Source of the DNA: Candidatus Rokuibacteriota bacterium
Lineage (GTDB): Bacteria; Methylomirabilota; Methylomirabilia; Rokubacteriales; CSP1-6
NCBI GenBank assembly: GCA_003220435.1
Contig: QHSL01000069.1
Coordinates: 1-64,000, forward strand
DNA: 64,000 nucleotides
Direction: 5' to 3'
The position numbers and the translations under genes were made by a program. The notes below the pieces were generated by a model. It saw only the letters and a list, made by a program, of their open reading frames with translations. It was not told the origin of the DNA and ran no database searches. This document shows positions 17,643-25,394 of this stretch, piece after piece. The stretch's first letter is position 1, and each line of letters opens with the position of its first letter.

Positions 17643-18394
17643 CGAAACCCGCCGTTGCTGTGCAGGAGTTGGCCGTTGATCCAGCCACCCTCAGCCGAGC
17701 ACAGGAAGCAGACGAGGTTGGCGCAATCTTGGGGAAGACTGACACGGCCCCCCGGGGTCTGCCGGGAGAAGGTCTCGATTTGCTGAGTATTCATCCAGCC
17801 GGTGTCTGTTGGACCAGGATTGACGACGTTCGCCGTGATGCCGAGGTCCCGGAATTCCCGTGCCGCAGCCAGGACAATGCGGTCCAGTGCCCCCTTGCTT
17901 GCGCCATAGGGCAGGTTGCCTGCCACGTGGTCGCTGGTCAGGGCAATGATCCGACCGTGGCCACGCGTGGTCCGGAAACGCCGGCCGAGTTCCCGTACGA
18001 GCAGCCAGCTCGCCCGTGCGTTCACCGCGAAGTGCAGGTCGAAGCTCGCGGGTGTCGTCTCCAGGATGTCGCTGTCCACCCCATGGCAATGGGAAAGCAC
18101 AAGTGCCGTGACGGGCCCGATCGCTCGCTCGACCGCGTCGAAAATGCGTGCCGGTGTCTCAATGAGACTCAGGTCGGCCTCGACCGTAGCGGTCCTGGCT
18201 CCGCACGCCGCGAGCTGCTCCTGCAACCATTCGATGTCAGCCGGATCACTACCCCACGGCATGGTCCCGTCGTAGGCGCGCCAGAAGGTTGTCGCGACAT
18301 CCCAGCCGTCGCGGGCAAGGTGCATCGCAATGGCCGCGCCGATGCCCTGCCGCCGGCTCGCGCCGGTGACCAGTGCAAGATGCCGTTGTTCCAC
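17639..18394 (-). CDS. SDR family oxidoreductase
   Basis: A 251-residue short-chain dehydrogenase/reductase. The cofactor loop reads TGASRRQGIGAAIA at 10-23, an NADP(H)-favouring variant with Arg residues. The catalytic Tyr-x3-Lys is in LPYGASKGALD. NPGPTDTGWM matches the post-catalytic loop. The terminal segment GGWINGQLLHSNGGF is usual for 3-oxoacyl-ACP-reductase-like members. It starts with GTG 48 bp after the VWA gene and is coupled to DinB. Lower GC than its flanks. Confidence 0.9.
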   Translation of the reverse strand: MEQRHLALVTGASRRQGIGAAIAMHLARDGWDVATTFWRAYDGTMPWGSDPADIEWLQEQLAACGARTATVEADLSLIETPARIFDAVERAIGPVTALVLSHCHGVDSDILETTPASFDLHFAVNARASWLLVRELGRRFRTTRGHGRIIALTSDHVAGNLPYGASKGALDRIVLAAAREFRDLGITANVVNPGPTDTGWMNTQQIETFSRQTPGGRVSLPQDCANLVCFLCSAEGGWINGQLLHSNGGFR

Positions 18395-18442
18395 GGGAAG
18401 GTCCGCGCCTGCGGTGATCCCGGCCCCGATCGACCAGGTCGG

Positions 18443-20395
18443 CTACGCGATCGACCGGCGCTTGTTGTTGACGTAGTCGACGAGGATGTACTCGCCGAGG
18501 CGCTCGGGGCGGGAGAAGAAGGCGCGCCCGCGGTTGATGCGGGTGAGCTGCTCGACGAAGGCCGTCAGCATCCGGCTCTGCTCGAGCATGAAGGTGTTGA
18601 TGGTGATCCCCTCGCGCGTGCAGCGCTGCACTTCCTTCAGCGTCTCGTCGAAGGTCTGCTTGGTCGGGGGGTACGAGAAGGCCGCCTCGAGCCCTTCCAT
18701 GTGGGCGGTCGGCTCGCCGTCGGTGATCATGATGATCTGCTTGTTCCCGCCCTTCTGCCGGCCCAGCAGCTGGCGCGAGAGCTGGAACCCGTGGTGCATG
18801 TTGGTGCCGATGTTCCACTCGGTCCACGCCAGGCGCGGCAGGTCCTCGGCCTTGAACTCGCGAGCGTAGAGGGAGAACCCCAGGATCCACAGGCTGTCGC
18901 GCGGGAACTGGCCGCGGATGAGCGCGGTGAGGGCCAGCGCCACCTTCTTGGCCGGCAGGAAGTAGCCGTTGTTGATCATCGACCGGCTCATGTCGAGCAT
19001 GACCACCGTCGAGGCCTGCGTCGAGAGCTCGGTGCGGAACACCTCGAAGTCGTCCGGTGACAGGCGCACCGGGATGCCGGCGCCGTTGCGCTCGACGGCG
19101 TTCATCAGCGTTTCCTTGAGGTCGAGCAGGAACGGGTCGCCGAACTCGTAGCGCTTCGCCTCGTCGGTGGGGTCGCCGCCGGCGCCGCGGCGCTCGACCG
19201 CGTGGCGGCCGAAGCGGTCGCGCTTGAGGTGGGCGAAGATGTCGCGGAGCGCCTTGTCGCCGAGCTTGCGGATCGCGCGCGCGGTCAGCTCGAGCCGGTC
19301 GCCCTTGCGCTCGAGGTATCCCGCCTCCTCCAGCTTCTTGGCGATCTCCCGCAGCCGCTCGAGGTCGCGGGCCGATTCCTCGCCGAGCAGCCGCTCGACC
19401 TCGGCCGGGTCGAGCTTGTCGAGGTCGGCGGGCGTCTGCACGCGTCGGAGCTGGCTCTCGAGCTGCTCCATCTCCTGCAGCTCGTCCATCAGCCTCATGG
19501 CCTCGCGCATCGTCAGCTCGTCGTCGCCGCGGAAGTCGTAGCGCCGGCGCAGCTCCTCGGTGAGGCCGAGCTGGTCGAGGTGCATCGCGAACTGGGCCAT
19601 CTCGGCCTCGAGCCGCTCGTCCTTCATGAACAGACTCGACATCATCTCCTGGAGCTGGCGGCGCTGGTCGGGCGACATGCTCTCCATGAGCGACTGCATG
19701 CGCGCCGTCTGCCGCGCGATCTGGTCGAGCAGCTCGTCGAGGCTCTCGACGCCCGGGAAGTTCTGGCCCCACTTCGCCTTGAACGCGTCGAAATCCGGCT
19801 CGTCGCCCTCCGCGCGCTGGCGGAGCATGCGGTTGAGGTCGCGCAGCATCTCGCGCATCCGCTTCATGTCGTCGGCGCTCATCCCGTCGAGCGCCTGCCT
19901 CATCCCCTGCATGAACGGCTGCATCATCTGCTGCTGCAGCGACTTCATCAGCTCCTGGAACTGCCGCTCGGCGTCCTTGTCGGTGAAGTCGTAGTCCTGG
20001 AGCTCCTTGATCCGGCCGGCGGGCTCCGGCGGGAGCCGGTCGAGGGTGTCGAGCTTCTTGGCGCGCTCGCCCGGCTCGCGGACCTGGCGCTCGATCCCGG
20101 CGCGTTCGGTCTTGAGGATCTCCTCCAGCTTCTTCTTGATGTCCTCCAGCGCCGAGCCGAGATCGTAACGATTGAGCTGCTCCTGGCGCCGTTTCCGGAG
20201 CCGGTCGAGCAGATCCTGAAGACCGGGCATCCGCTGGCCCTGCGGGTCCTGGGTCCCCCGCTGGAACATCCGGCGCAGCGCGCTCCACAGATCGCCGTCC
20301 GACATGAGGTCGTCGGACATCGCGGCCAGGAGATCGTCGGCGTCGAGGTCGGAGAGGTTTTGCGTGCCGTCCCAGCGCGAGTACCGGAAAAGCAT
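18443..20395 (-). CDS. VWA domain protein, partner of a MoxR/ChlI-type ATPase
   Basis: A 650-residue protein. The first 450 residues are highly charged and helical, rich in Met/Gln/Arg, probably coiled-coil. Residues about 460-640 form a von Willebrand A domain with a complete MIDAS site: DMSRSM (DxSxS) near 467, a Thr in GTNMHHG, and ITDGEPT. Proteins of this build pair with the AAA+ ATPase found here at 25395-26786, as in the Mycobacterium Rv0958-Rv0959 pair, which is adjacent there but split by four genes here. The likely role is an ATP-driven metal-inserting or remodelling chaperone, like Mg-chelatase I/D; client unknown. The start at 20395 has TATAAT 9 nt upstream and no ribosome site. 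Confidence 0.9.
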   Translation of the reverse strand: MLFRYSRWDGTQNLSDLDADDLLAAMSDDLMSDGDLWSALRRMFQRGTQDPQGQRMPGLQDLLDRLRKRRQEQLNRYDLGSALEDIKKKLEEILKTERAGIERQVREPGERAKKLDTLDRLPPEPAGRIKELQDYDFTDKDAERQFQELMKSLQQQMMQPFMQGMRQALDGMSADDMKRMREMLRDLNRMLRQRAEGDEPDFDAFKAKWGQNFPGVESLDELLDQIARQTARMQSLMESMSPDQRRQLQEMMSSLFMKDERLEAEMAQFAMHLDQLGLTEELRRRYDFRGDDELTMREAMRLMDELQEMEQLESQLRRVQTPADLDKLDPAEVERLLGEESARDLERLREIAKKLEEAGYLERKGDRLELTARAIRKLGDKALRDIFAHLKRDRFGRHAVERRGAGGDPTDEAKRYEFGDPFLLDLKETLMNAVERNGAGIPVRLSPDDFEVFRTELSTQASTVVMLDMSRSMINNGYFLPAKKVALALTALIRGQFPRDSLWILGFSLYAREFKAEDLPRLAWTEWNIGTNMHHGFQLSRQLLGRQKGGNKQIIMITDGEPTAHMEGLEAAFSYPPTKQTFDETLKEVQRCTREGITINTFMLEQSRMLTAFVEQLTRINRGRAFFSRPERLGEYILVDYVNNKRRSIA

Positions 20396-20404
20396 CGTGG
20401 GGAG

Positions 20405-20432
20405 ATTATAGGGCCGATGGTTGTCGTATTCT
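20405..20432. promoter_or_regulatory. divergent promoters of the VWA and aminotransferase genes
   Basis: The 44-bp gap holds TATAAT on the minus strand (20410-20405), 9 nt before ATG 20395, and TATTCT on the plus strand (20427-20432), 7 nt before ATG 20440. Neither gene has a Shine-Dalgarno. No clear -35 boxes are visible. Confidence 0.5.
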
Positions 20433-20439
20433 ATCGGTC

Positions 20440-21651
20440 ATGACGACCCCCTCGACCGCCCGCTTCGATCACCTGCTGTCGAGCCGCGCCCGCATCGGAT
20501 GGGGCGGCACCGCCACGACCTCTCGACCCGGCGCCAGCCCGCTCTACGAGTTCGGCGGCGGCTACCCCGATCCGGCCTCGTTCCCGTACGACGGGATGGT
20601 CGAAGCCACCGCGCGCATGATGAAGGCCGAGGGCGCCGAGGCCCTCACCTACGGCGATCCCCAGGGCTATCGCGGCATGCGCGAGCTGGTCTGCCACAAA
20701 TACCAGCTGTTCGAGAACCTCCACGTGACGCCCGAGAACATCTTCGTCGCCAACGGCTCCGGCGCCGCGCTCGCCCTCGCGTTCAGCGCCTTCGTGGATC
20801 CGGGCGATCCGATCATCTGCGAGGCGCCCACGTTCTCGGGCTCGCTCAACAACATCCGGCGCCACGGCCCCGAGATCATCGACGTGCCGGTGGACGCCGA
20901 CGGCATGAACATCGACGCGGCCCGCGAGGGTCTCGAGCGGCTCCGTCGGCAGGGCCGCCGCTGCAAGCTCATCTACACGATCGTGAATTTCCAGAACCCG
21001 GCGGGGCCCGACCTGTCGATCCACCGCCGCCACGAGCTGGTCTCGCTCGCCGAGGAGTACGACACGTTCATCCTCGAAGACGACGCCTACGGCGAGCTCC
21101 GGTTCGAGGGTGACACCAAGCCGCCGGTCTATGCGCTCGACCGCAACGGCCGCACGATCCGCGCCGGAACCTTCTCGAAGATCCTCGGCGCCGGCGTCCG
21201 CCTCGGCTGGCTCTGCGCGCCGCCGGCGATGCTCCCCGCGTTCCAGGGATTCAACTTCGGCGGCGGCGTGAACCCGTTCATGTCGCGGGTGGCGACCTAT
21301 TTCCTGCGCGAGCACATGGAGACGCACGTCAAGCTGCTGGTCGGCGTCTATCGCGCCAAGCGCGACGCGATGCTGCGCGGCCTCTGGGACGTGCTCAGGG
21401 GCACCGACGTCGAGATCAGCCGTCCGGCCGGCGGGTTCTTCATCTGGATTACGCTTCCGTCCGGCACCGACCCGGCGCGGCTCGAGCAGCTGGCGCACGC
21501 GGCCCGCGTCCAGTACACGCCCGGGCGCGCGTTCTTCCCGAACGGCGGCGGCGAGCGCCACATCCGGCTGGCGTTCAGCTACGAGCAGCCCGACACGTGC
21601 TACGAGGGTTGCCGCCTCCTCGCGAAGGCGATCCTCGACGCGCGGCGCTGA
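20440..21651 (+). CDS. PLP-dependent aminotransferase class I/II (2-aminoadipate/MocR-like type)
   Basis: A 403-residue fold-type I aminotransferase. PLP is held by K247 in GTFSKILGAGVRLGW; other family marks are the YGDPQGYRGMRELV region, NGSGAALALAF, NFQNPAGPDLS and EDDAYGELRF. The Schiff-base motif and G(V/L)RLGW are typical of 2-aminoadipate/aromatic aminotransferases that resemble MocR C-terminal domains. It probably transfers amino groups between 2-oxoglutarate and aromatic or branched amino acids. The next gene begins 10 bp downstream. Confidence 0.9.
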   Translation: MTTPSTARFDHLLSSRARIGWGGTATTSRPGASPLYEFGGGYPDPASFPYDGMVEATARMMKAEGAEALTYGDPQGYRGMRELVCHKYQLFENLHVTPENIFVANGSGAALALAFSAFVDPGDPIICEAPTFSGSLNNIRRHGPEIIDVPVDADGMNIDAAREGLERLRRQGRRCKLIYTIVNFQNPAGPDLSIHRRHELVSLAEEYDTFILEDDAYGELRFEGDTKPPVYALDRNGRTIRAGTFSKILGAGVRLGWLCAPPAMLPAFQGFNFGGGVNPFMSRVATYFLREHMETHVKLLVGVYRAKRDAMLRGLWDVLRGTDVEISRPAGGFFIWITLPSGTDPARLEQLAHAARVQYTPGRAFFPNGGGERHIRLAFSYEQPDTCYEGCRLLAKAILDARR

Positions 21652-21660
21652 ATCCGACCG

Positions 21661-22389
21661 GTGACGATCCGCGCCCGGATCGGCGTGCTCGTGCCCTCGG
21701 GCAATCCCACCGTGGAGCCCGAGCTCTACCGGATGGCGCCGAGTGGCGTCACGATCCACTTCGCCCGACTCGATTCCGGCGCCGGCGCGCCCGGCACCCC
21801 CGAGGCGATCGAGCAGCGGACGCTCGGCTACCTCCACGCGCTGCCCGGGGCCGTCCGCACGCTGACCGACCTCAAGCTCGACGCCGTCGTGCTCGCGCAC
21901 ACCGGGGTGAGCTACGTCAACGGCGTGGCCGGCGAGCCGGCGCTGGCGACGCAGCTCGCCAACCTCGCCGGCACGCACGCCACCACCGCGGCCGGCGCGA
22001 TCGCCGCGGGTCTCCGGCGCCTCGGCGTCAAGCGCCTGGCGCTGGCGACTCCGTATCCGCCGTCGATCAGCGAAGCCGGCCGCGCGTTCTGGGAGGCGTC
22101 GGGGTTCGAGATCGTCGGGTATCGACGACTCGAGGGCGTGGCGAACATCTACGACGAGACGGAAGACCGCGCGCGCACGCTCGCCCGCGCGGCCGACGTT
22201 CCCACGGCCGATGCCGTGCTCGTCAGCGGCACGGGTTTACCGACGGCGGGGATTATCGAGGGGCTCGAGCAGGAGCTGGCGAAGCCGGTCGTGACCAGTC
22301 AGCAGGCTTCGCTGTGGCGAGCGCTTCGGCTGGCGCGCGTCGCCGATGCCGTGCCGGGGTTCGGCCGGCTGCTCCGCGAGCCCGGGTAG
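21661..22389 (+). CDS. maleate isomerase/Asp-Glu racemase superfamily protein lacking both catalytic Cys
   Basis: A 242-residue protein starting GTG at 21661. Fold marks of the maleate cis-trans isomerase/arylmalonate decarboxylase family are clear: RIGVLVPSGNPTVEPE at the N-terminus, a central ATPYPPSISEA segment, and NIYDET. The two loops that normally carry the active-site cysteines read LAHTGVSYVNG and VSGTGLPTAG, so His and Gly stand where Cys is expected and no Cys occurs anywhere in the protein. The usual two-Cys mechanism is therefore impossible. It sits behind the aminotransferase, in the same operon. Confidence 0.8.
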   Translation: MTIRARIGVLVPSGNPTVEPELYRMAPSGVTIHFARLDSGAGAPGTPEAIEQRTLGYLHALPGAVRTLTDLKLDAVVLAHTGVSYVNGVAGEPALATQLANLAGTHATTAAGAIAAGLRRLGVKRLALATPYPPSISEAGRAFWEASGFEIVGYRRLEGVANIYDETEDRARTLARAADVPTADAVLVSGTGLPTAGIIEGLEQELAKPVVTSQQASLWRALRLARVADAVPGFGRLLREPG

Positions 22390-22433
22390 GGCGCTCCACC
22401 GGGCTCAACGCGATCGCGATCAGCGCGAGAAGC

Positions 22434-23387
22434 TCACGCGCCGGCATCAGCGTGGGGCCACAAGCCCATCGGGGGAAAGTTCTCGCGCGTCCGCTGCGCG
22501 CGCATCTCCGATTCGAGGATCGCGTACACGAGGACGTCCCAGCGCCGGCCGTCGTAGCTCCGCGCCTCGCGCAGCGCGCCTTCCAGGTGGAAGCCGTTGC
22601 GGCGGAGCGCGTTGATGCTGAGGATGTTGTAGGCGTAGACCTTGGCTTCCACCCGGTGCAGCTCCAGTGTGTCCAGCGCGTAGGCGAGCGCCAACCGCGA
22701 CGCCTCGACTCCCCAGCCCCGCCGGAGCGAGGTCGTTTCGCCGAGCGCGGTCTCGATGAAGGCAAAGCGCTCGACCAGGTGGATGCCGTGGATCCGCACG
22801 AAGCCGATCGGCGCGGACCCGTCATCCGCCGCCTGGATGAGCAGCGTGACGGCCGTCGGGTCGTAGAGAACGCGGCTGACGAACTCCGGATGATAGGGAT
22901 CGGTGTGCCGGCAGTGGTAGAGGAGAGGGCTGCCGACCATCTGATCGAGCAGGGGCTCGGTCGCCCACTGCGCGAAGAGCCGCAGCTCGTCCCACGAGGG
23001 CGGGCGCAGGATCAGCCGGCGACTCGTCGCGACGGGGGCGGCGGCGGAATCGTCGAGAAGCGTGTCGGGCACCTCGAGCATGTGCGAGCCGCGGCCCGGG
23101 CCCTCGAGCGGAAGCTCGTCGAGGAGCTCGGCGCGGAGGAGCGCGCGATACACGACGGCGCTCGGCAAGATCCGGCACTCGACTTCGCGGCCGCGGGCGT
23201 GGCGGACGGCTTGCCAGAGCGCCGCGAGCCCGATGGCGTCAACGTGCTTGACCTCCTCGAGGTTCAGGAGCAGGCACTTGGGGTTGTCGCGGAGCGCCGC
23301 CTGGATCGCTCGACAGAAGCCCGGAGCGGTGGCGCACGTGAGCGCACCCTCGTATCGAAGCCGGGCCGTCTGCGGATCGTTGGGCAT
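22434..23387 (-). CDS. STAS-GNAT fusion protein
   Basis: A 317-residue two-domain protein. Residues about 5-100 are a STAS (anti-sigma-factor antagonist) domain: LLLNLEEVKHVDAIGLAALW is the signature helix region in pieces, but the phosphorylatable Ser of D-S-x-G is Ala (DAIG). Residues about 120-300 are a RimJ/RimL-type N-acetyltransferase: RLILRPPSWDEL at its start, the acetyl-CoA loop RRGWGVEASRLALAYAL, and NILSINALRRNGFHLEG near the end. Neither partner gene nor anti-sigma kinase is nearby. It may place an acetyltransferase under protein-protein control. Antisense to its neighbours on both sides. Confidence 0.85.
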   Translation of the reverse strand: MPNDPQTARLRYEGALTCATAPGFCRAIQAALRDNPKCLLLNLEEVKHVDAIGLAALWQAVRHARGREVECRILPSAVVYRALLRAELLDELPLEGPGRGSHMLEVPDTLLDDSAAAPVATSRRLILRPPSWDELRLFAQWATEPLLDQMVGSPLLYHCRHTDPYHPEFVSRVLYDPTAVTLLIQAADDGSAPIGFVRIHGIHLVERFAFIETALGETTSLRRGWGVEASRLALAYALDTLELHRVEAKVYAYNILSINALRRNGFHLEGALREARSYDGRRWDVLVYAILESEMRAQRTRENFPPMGLWPHADAGA

Positions 23388-23599
23388 GATCTGCCCTCGA
23401 AAGGTGCAAATCAGGCACCACGCGCCTGGATCCCTAAGTCGTTGTTATTCCTGGATCCTGTCGGTGCCGGAGTGCCGGAGCGTCAAATTCCGGACCAGGG
23501 CTGGCCGGGGTTCATCCACTCGGCACTCGCCGCTCGAAGGTGTGGCCGAACCACGCGCTGGCCCGCGACGGGAGAAGCGAGTGGCCGGTCGCGTCCTGG

Positions 23600-23605
23600 T
23601 ATAGT
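23600..23605 (+). promoter_or_regulatory. -10 element of the ThDP enzyme gene
   Basis: TATAGT, followed by a leader of about 35 nt with Shine-Dalgarno GGAGG at 23636-23640 before ATG 23647. This is a leadered promoter, unlike many others in the window. Confidence 0.45.
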
Positions 23606-23646
23606 GCATCGGCTGACGCGAGAGCAAAACGGAACGGAGGCAGACC

Positions 23647-25380
23647 ATGCGCAAGACGATCACCGGCACCGGCGGAATGTTGCTGATCCAGACCCTGAAG
23701 GACGCGGGCGTGGAATACCTCTTTTCGAATCCCGGCTCGGCAGAGACCGGGATCTTCGCGGCCCTCTCCGAGGACCAGGATCAGAAGCTGATCGTCGGCA
23801 AGCACGAGGGGCTCGTGGCGGCGATGGCCGACGGCTATCACCGGATCAGCGGCAAGGTGGGCGTCGTCATCGCCCACGTGATGGGCGGCTCGTACCAGCT
23901 GGCCGGACAGCTCTTCAACGCCCAGATCGCCGGCTCGTCGCTCCTGGTCATCGCCGGCGACTGGGCCTCGGAGATCCAGGACTTTCGCGGTCTCGCGCCG
24001 TTCCCGGGTCTGACTCAGGCCGAATCGATGCGCCCGATCACCAAGGACGCGCGCGCCGCCTACCAGGTGACGGCGAACCCGGCCGCGATCACGATCGCGA
24101 CGACGCGCGCGCTCCGCGAAGCCACGACGCCTCCTACCGGGCCCGTCTATCTCTCGATCAGCGCCGAGCTGCTCCTCCGGGAGGGACTGGAAGCGCAGAT
24201 CGGCGAAGCCGCGCACTATCAGATCGAGCGCCCGGGGCCGGCCCGCGCACAGACGATCGAGGCGATCGCGCGGCGGCTGGGCGAGGCGAAGTGCCCCGTG
24301 CTGATCTTCGGTGACGACGTCTGGCGCGAAGGTGCCTCAGCCGAAGCGGTGCGTCTGGCCGAGGCTCTCGAGGCGCCGGCATTCAGCACCCGGCAGATCT
24401 TCGCGAACTTCCCCACGCGCCATCCCCTCTACTGCGGCATGTATCCGGTCTCCAGGGACTTCGAGCGGATCAGCGGCCTGAAGTCCGATCTGGTCTTCCT
24501 CGTTGGCGTCCAGGGTGTGCACGGGAGCGTCGCCGAACCGTTCGTGATCCAGATCGGCCCGAACCCGCTGCTCATGGGCCGCCACTATCCGCTCGACGTG
24601 GCCGCGCAGTGCGAGCTTCCCGAGACGTTGCGCGGCATCACCGCGGCGCTCACGCGCGTGCACGCGGCCGACAAGGTCGCGGGCTGGAAGGGGCAGCGCG
24701 CGAAGGTCCGCGAGTACGCGAAGCTCCTGATCTCGCGTGAGGAGGATCTGGTTCGCGAACACGAGCACGACGCGATCGTGCATCCGAGCGTGCTCGAAGC
24801 GCACCTGGCGCAGCTGCTGCCGCGCAAAACCGTCATGGTCCAGGAGAGCTCGACGGCCCGGACCACGCTCCTGCCGTTCGGCCACGACGCGATGGGCTGG
24901 ACCCGCAGCGGTGGCGGCTCGCTCGGATTCGGCGTCGGCGCCGCGATCGGCGCCAAGATCGCCGTCGGCCGTGAGCGGCCCGTCGTGCTCCACCTCGGCG
25001 ATGGCGCCCTGACGTACAGCGCGGCGGGCTTCTGGACGATGGCCCGCTACAACACCGCGATCCTGACGGTGATCTCGAACAACGAGACCTACCAGGTCGT
25101 CCGTACGAACTGGGCGCGTGAGGTCCCCGACAGCAAGATGGTGCACACCGGAAAGTACCCCGGGCTCTACCTCGACGCGCCGGCCACCGACTACGCGGCG
25201 CTGGCCCGCTCCCAGGGCGTGGACGGCGAGACCGTCAAGACCTTGAAAGACCTCGAGGGTGCGCTCCGTCGCGGCGTGGACAAGACGACGCGCGAGAACA
25301 AGCCGTACGTGATCGACGTGAAGGTGCAGCGCGAAGGCATCGGCGCCGACTCGACGTGGTACCAGGACTGGAAGATGTAG
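23647..25380 (+). CDS. thiamine-diphosphate-dependent enzyme (acetolactate synthase/benzoylformate decarboxylase family)
   Basis: A 577-residue ThDP enzyme with the three usual domains. The N-terminal Pyr domain has the cofactor-activating Glu in KHEGLVAAMADGY (E54). The central domain follows. The C-terminal PP domain holds the Mg-ThDP motif GDGAL at about 451 to NNETY at about 478. Length fits the 2-oxoacid decarboxylase/acetolactate synthase group; there is no ACT-type regulatory partner nearby, so a catabolic decarboxylase or ligase is more likely than branched-chain synthesis. Start set by a good ribosome site. Convergent with the AAA+ gene. Confidence 0.9.
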   Translation: MRKTITGTGGMLLIQTLKDAGVEYLFSNPGSAETGIFAALSEDQDQKLIVGKHEGLVAAMADGYHRISGKVGVVIAHVMGGSYQLAGQLFNAQIAGSSLLVIAGDWASEIQDFRGLAPFPGLTQAESMRPITKDARAAYQVTANPAAITIATTRALREATTPPTGPVYLSISAELLLREGLEAQIGEAAHYQIERPGPARAQTIEAIARRLGEAKCPVLIFGDDVWREGASAEAVRLAEALEAPAFSTRQIFANFPTRHPLYCGMYPVSRDFERISGLKSDLVFLVGVQGVHGSVAEPFVIQIGPNPLLMGRHYPLDVAAQCELPETLRGITAALTRVHAADKVAGWKGQRAKVREYAKLLISREEDLVREHEHDAIVHPSVLEAHLAQLLPRKTVMVQESSTARTTLLPFGHDAMGWTRSGGGSLGFGVGAAIGAKIAVGRERPVVLHLGDGALTYSAAGFWTMARYNTAILTVISNNETYQVVRTNWAREVPDSKMVHTGKYPGLYLDAPATDYAALARSQGVDGETVKTLKDLEGALRRGVDKTTRENKPYVIDVKVQREGIGADSTWYQDWKM

Positions 25381-25394
25381 CGCGCTGACGGGCC

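Noticed and set aside
25381-25394. Terminator between the convergent ThDP and AAA+ genes
   Set aside because: The 14-bp gap has no stem-loop or T-run. Other convergent ends (6637-6640, 36160-36229, 57391-57446) overlap and likewise show no intrinsic terminator.
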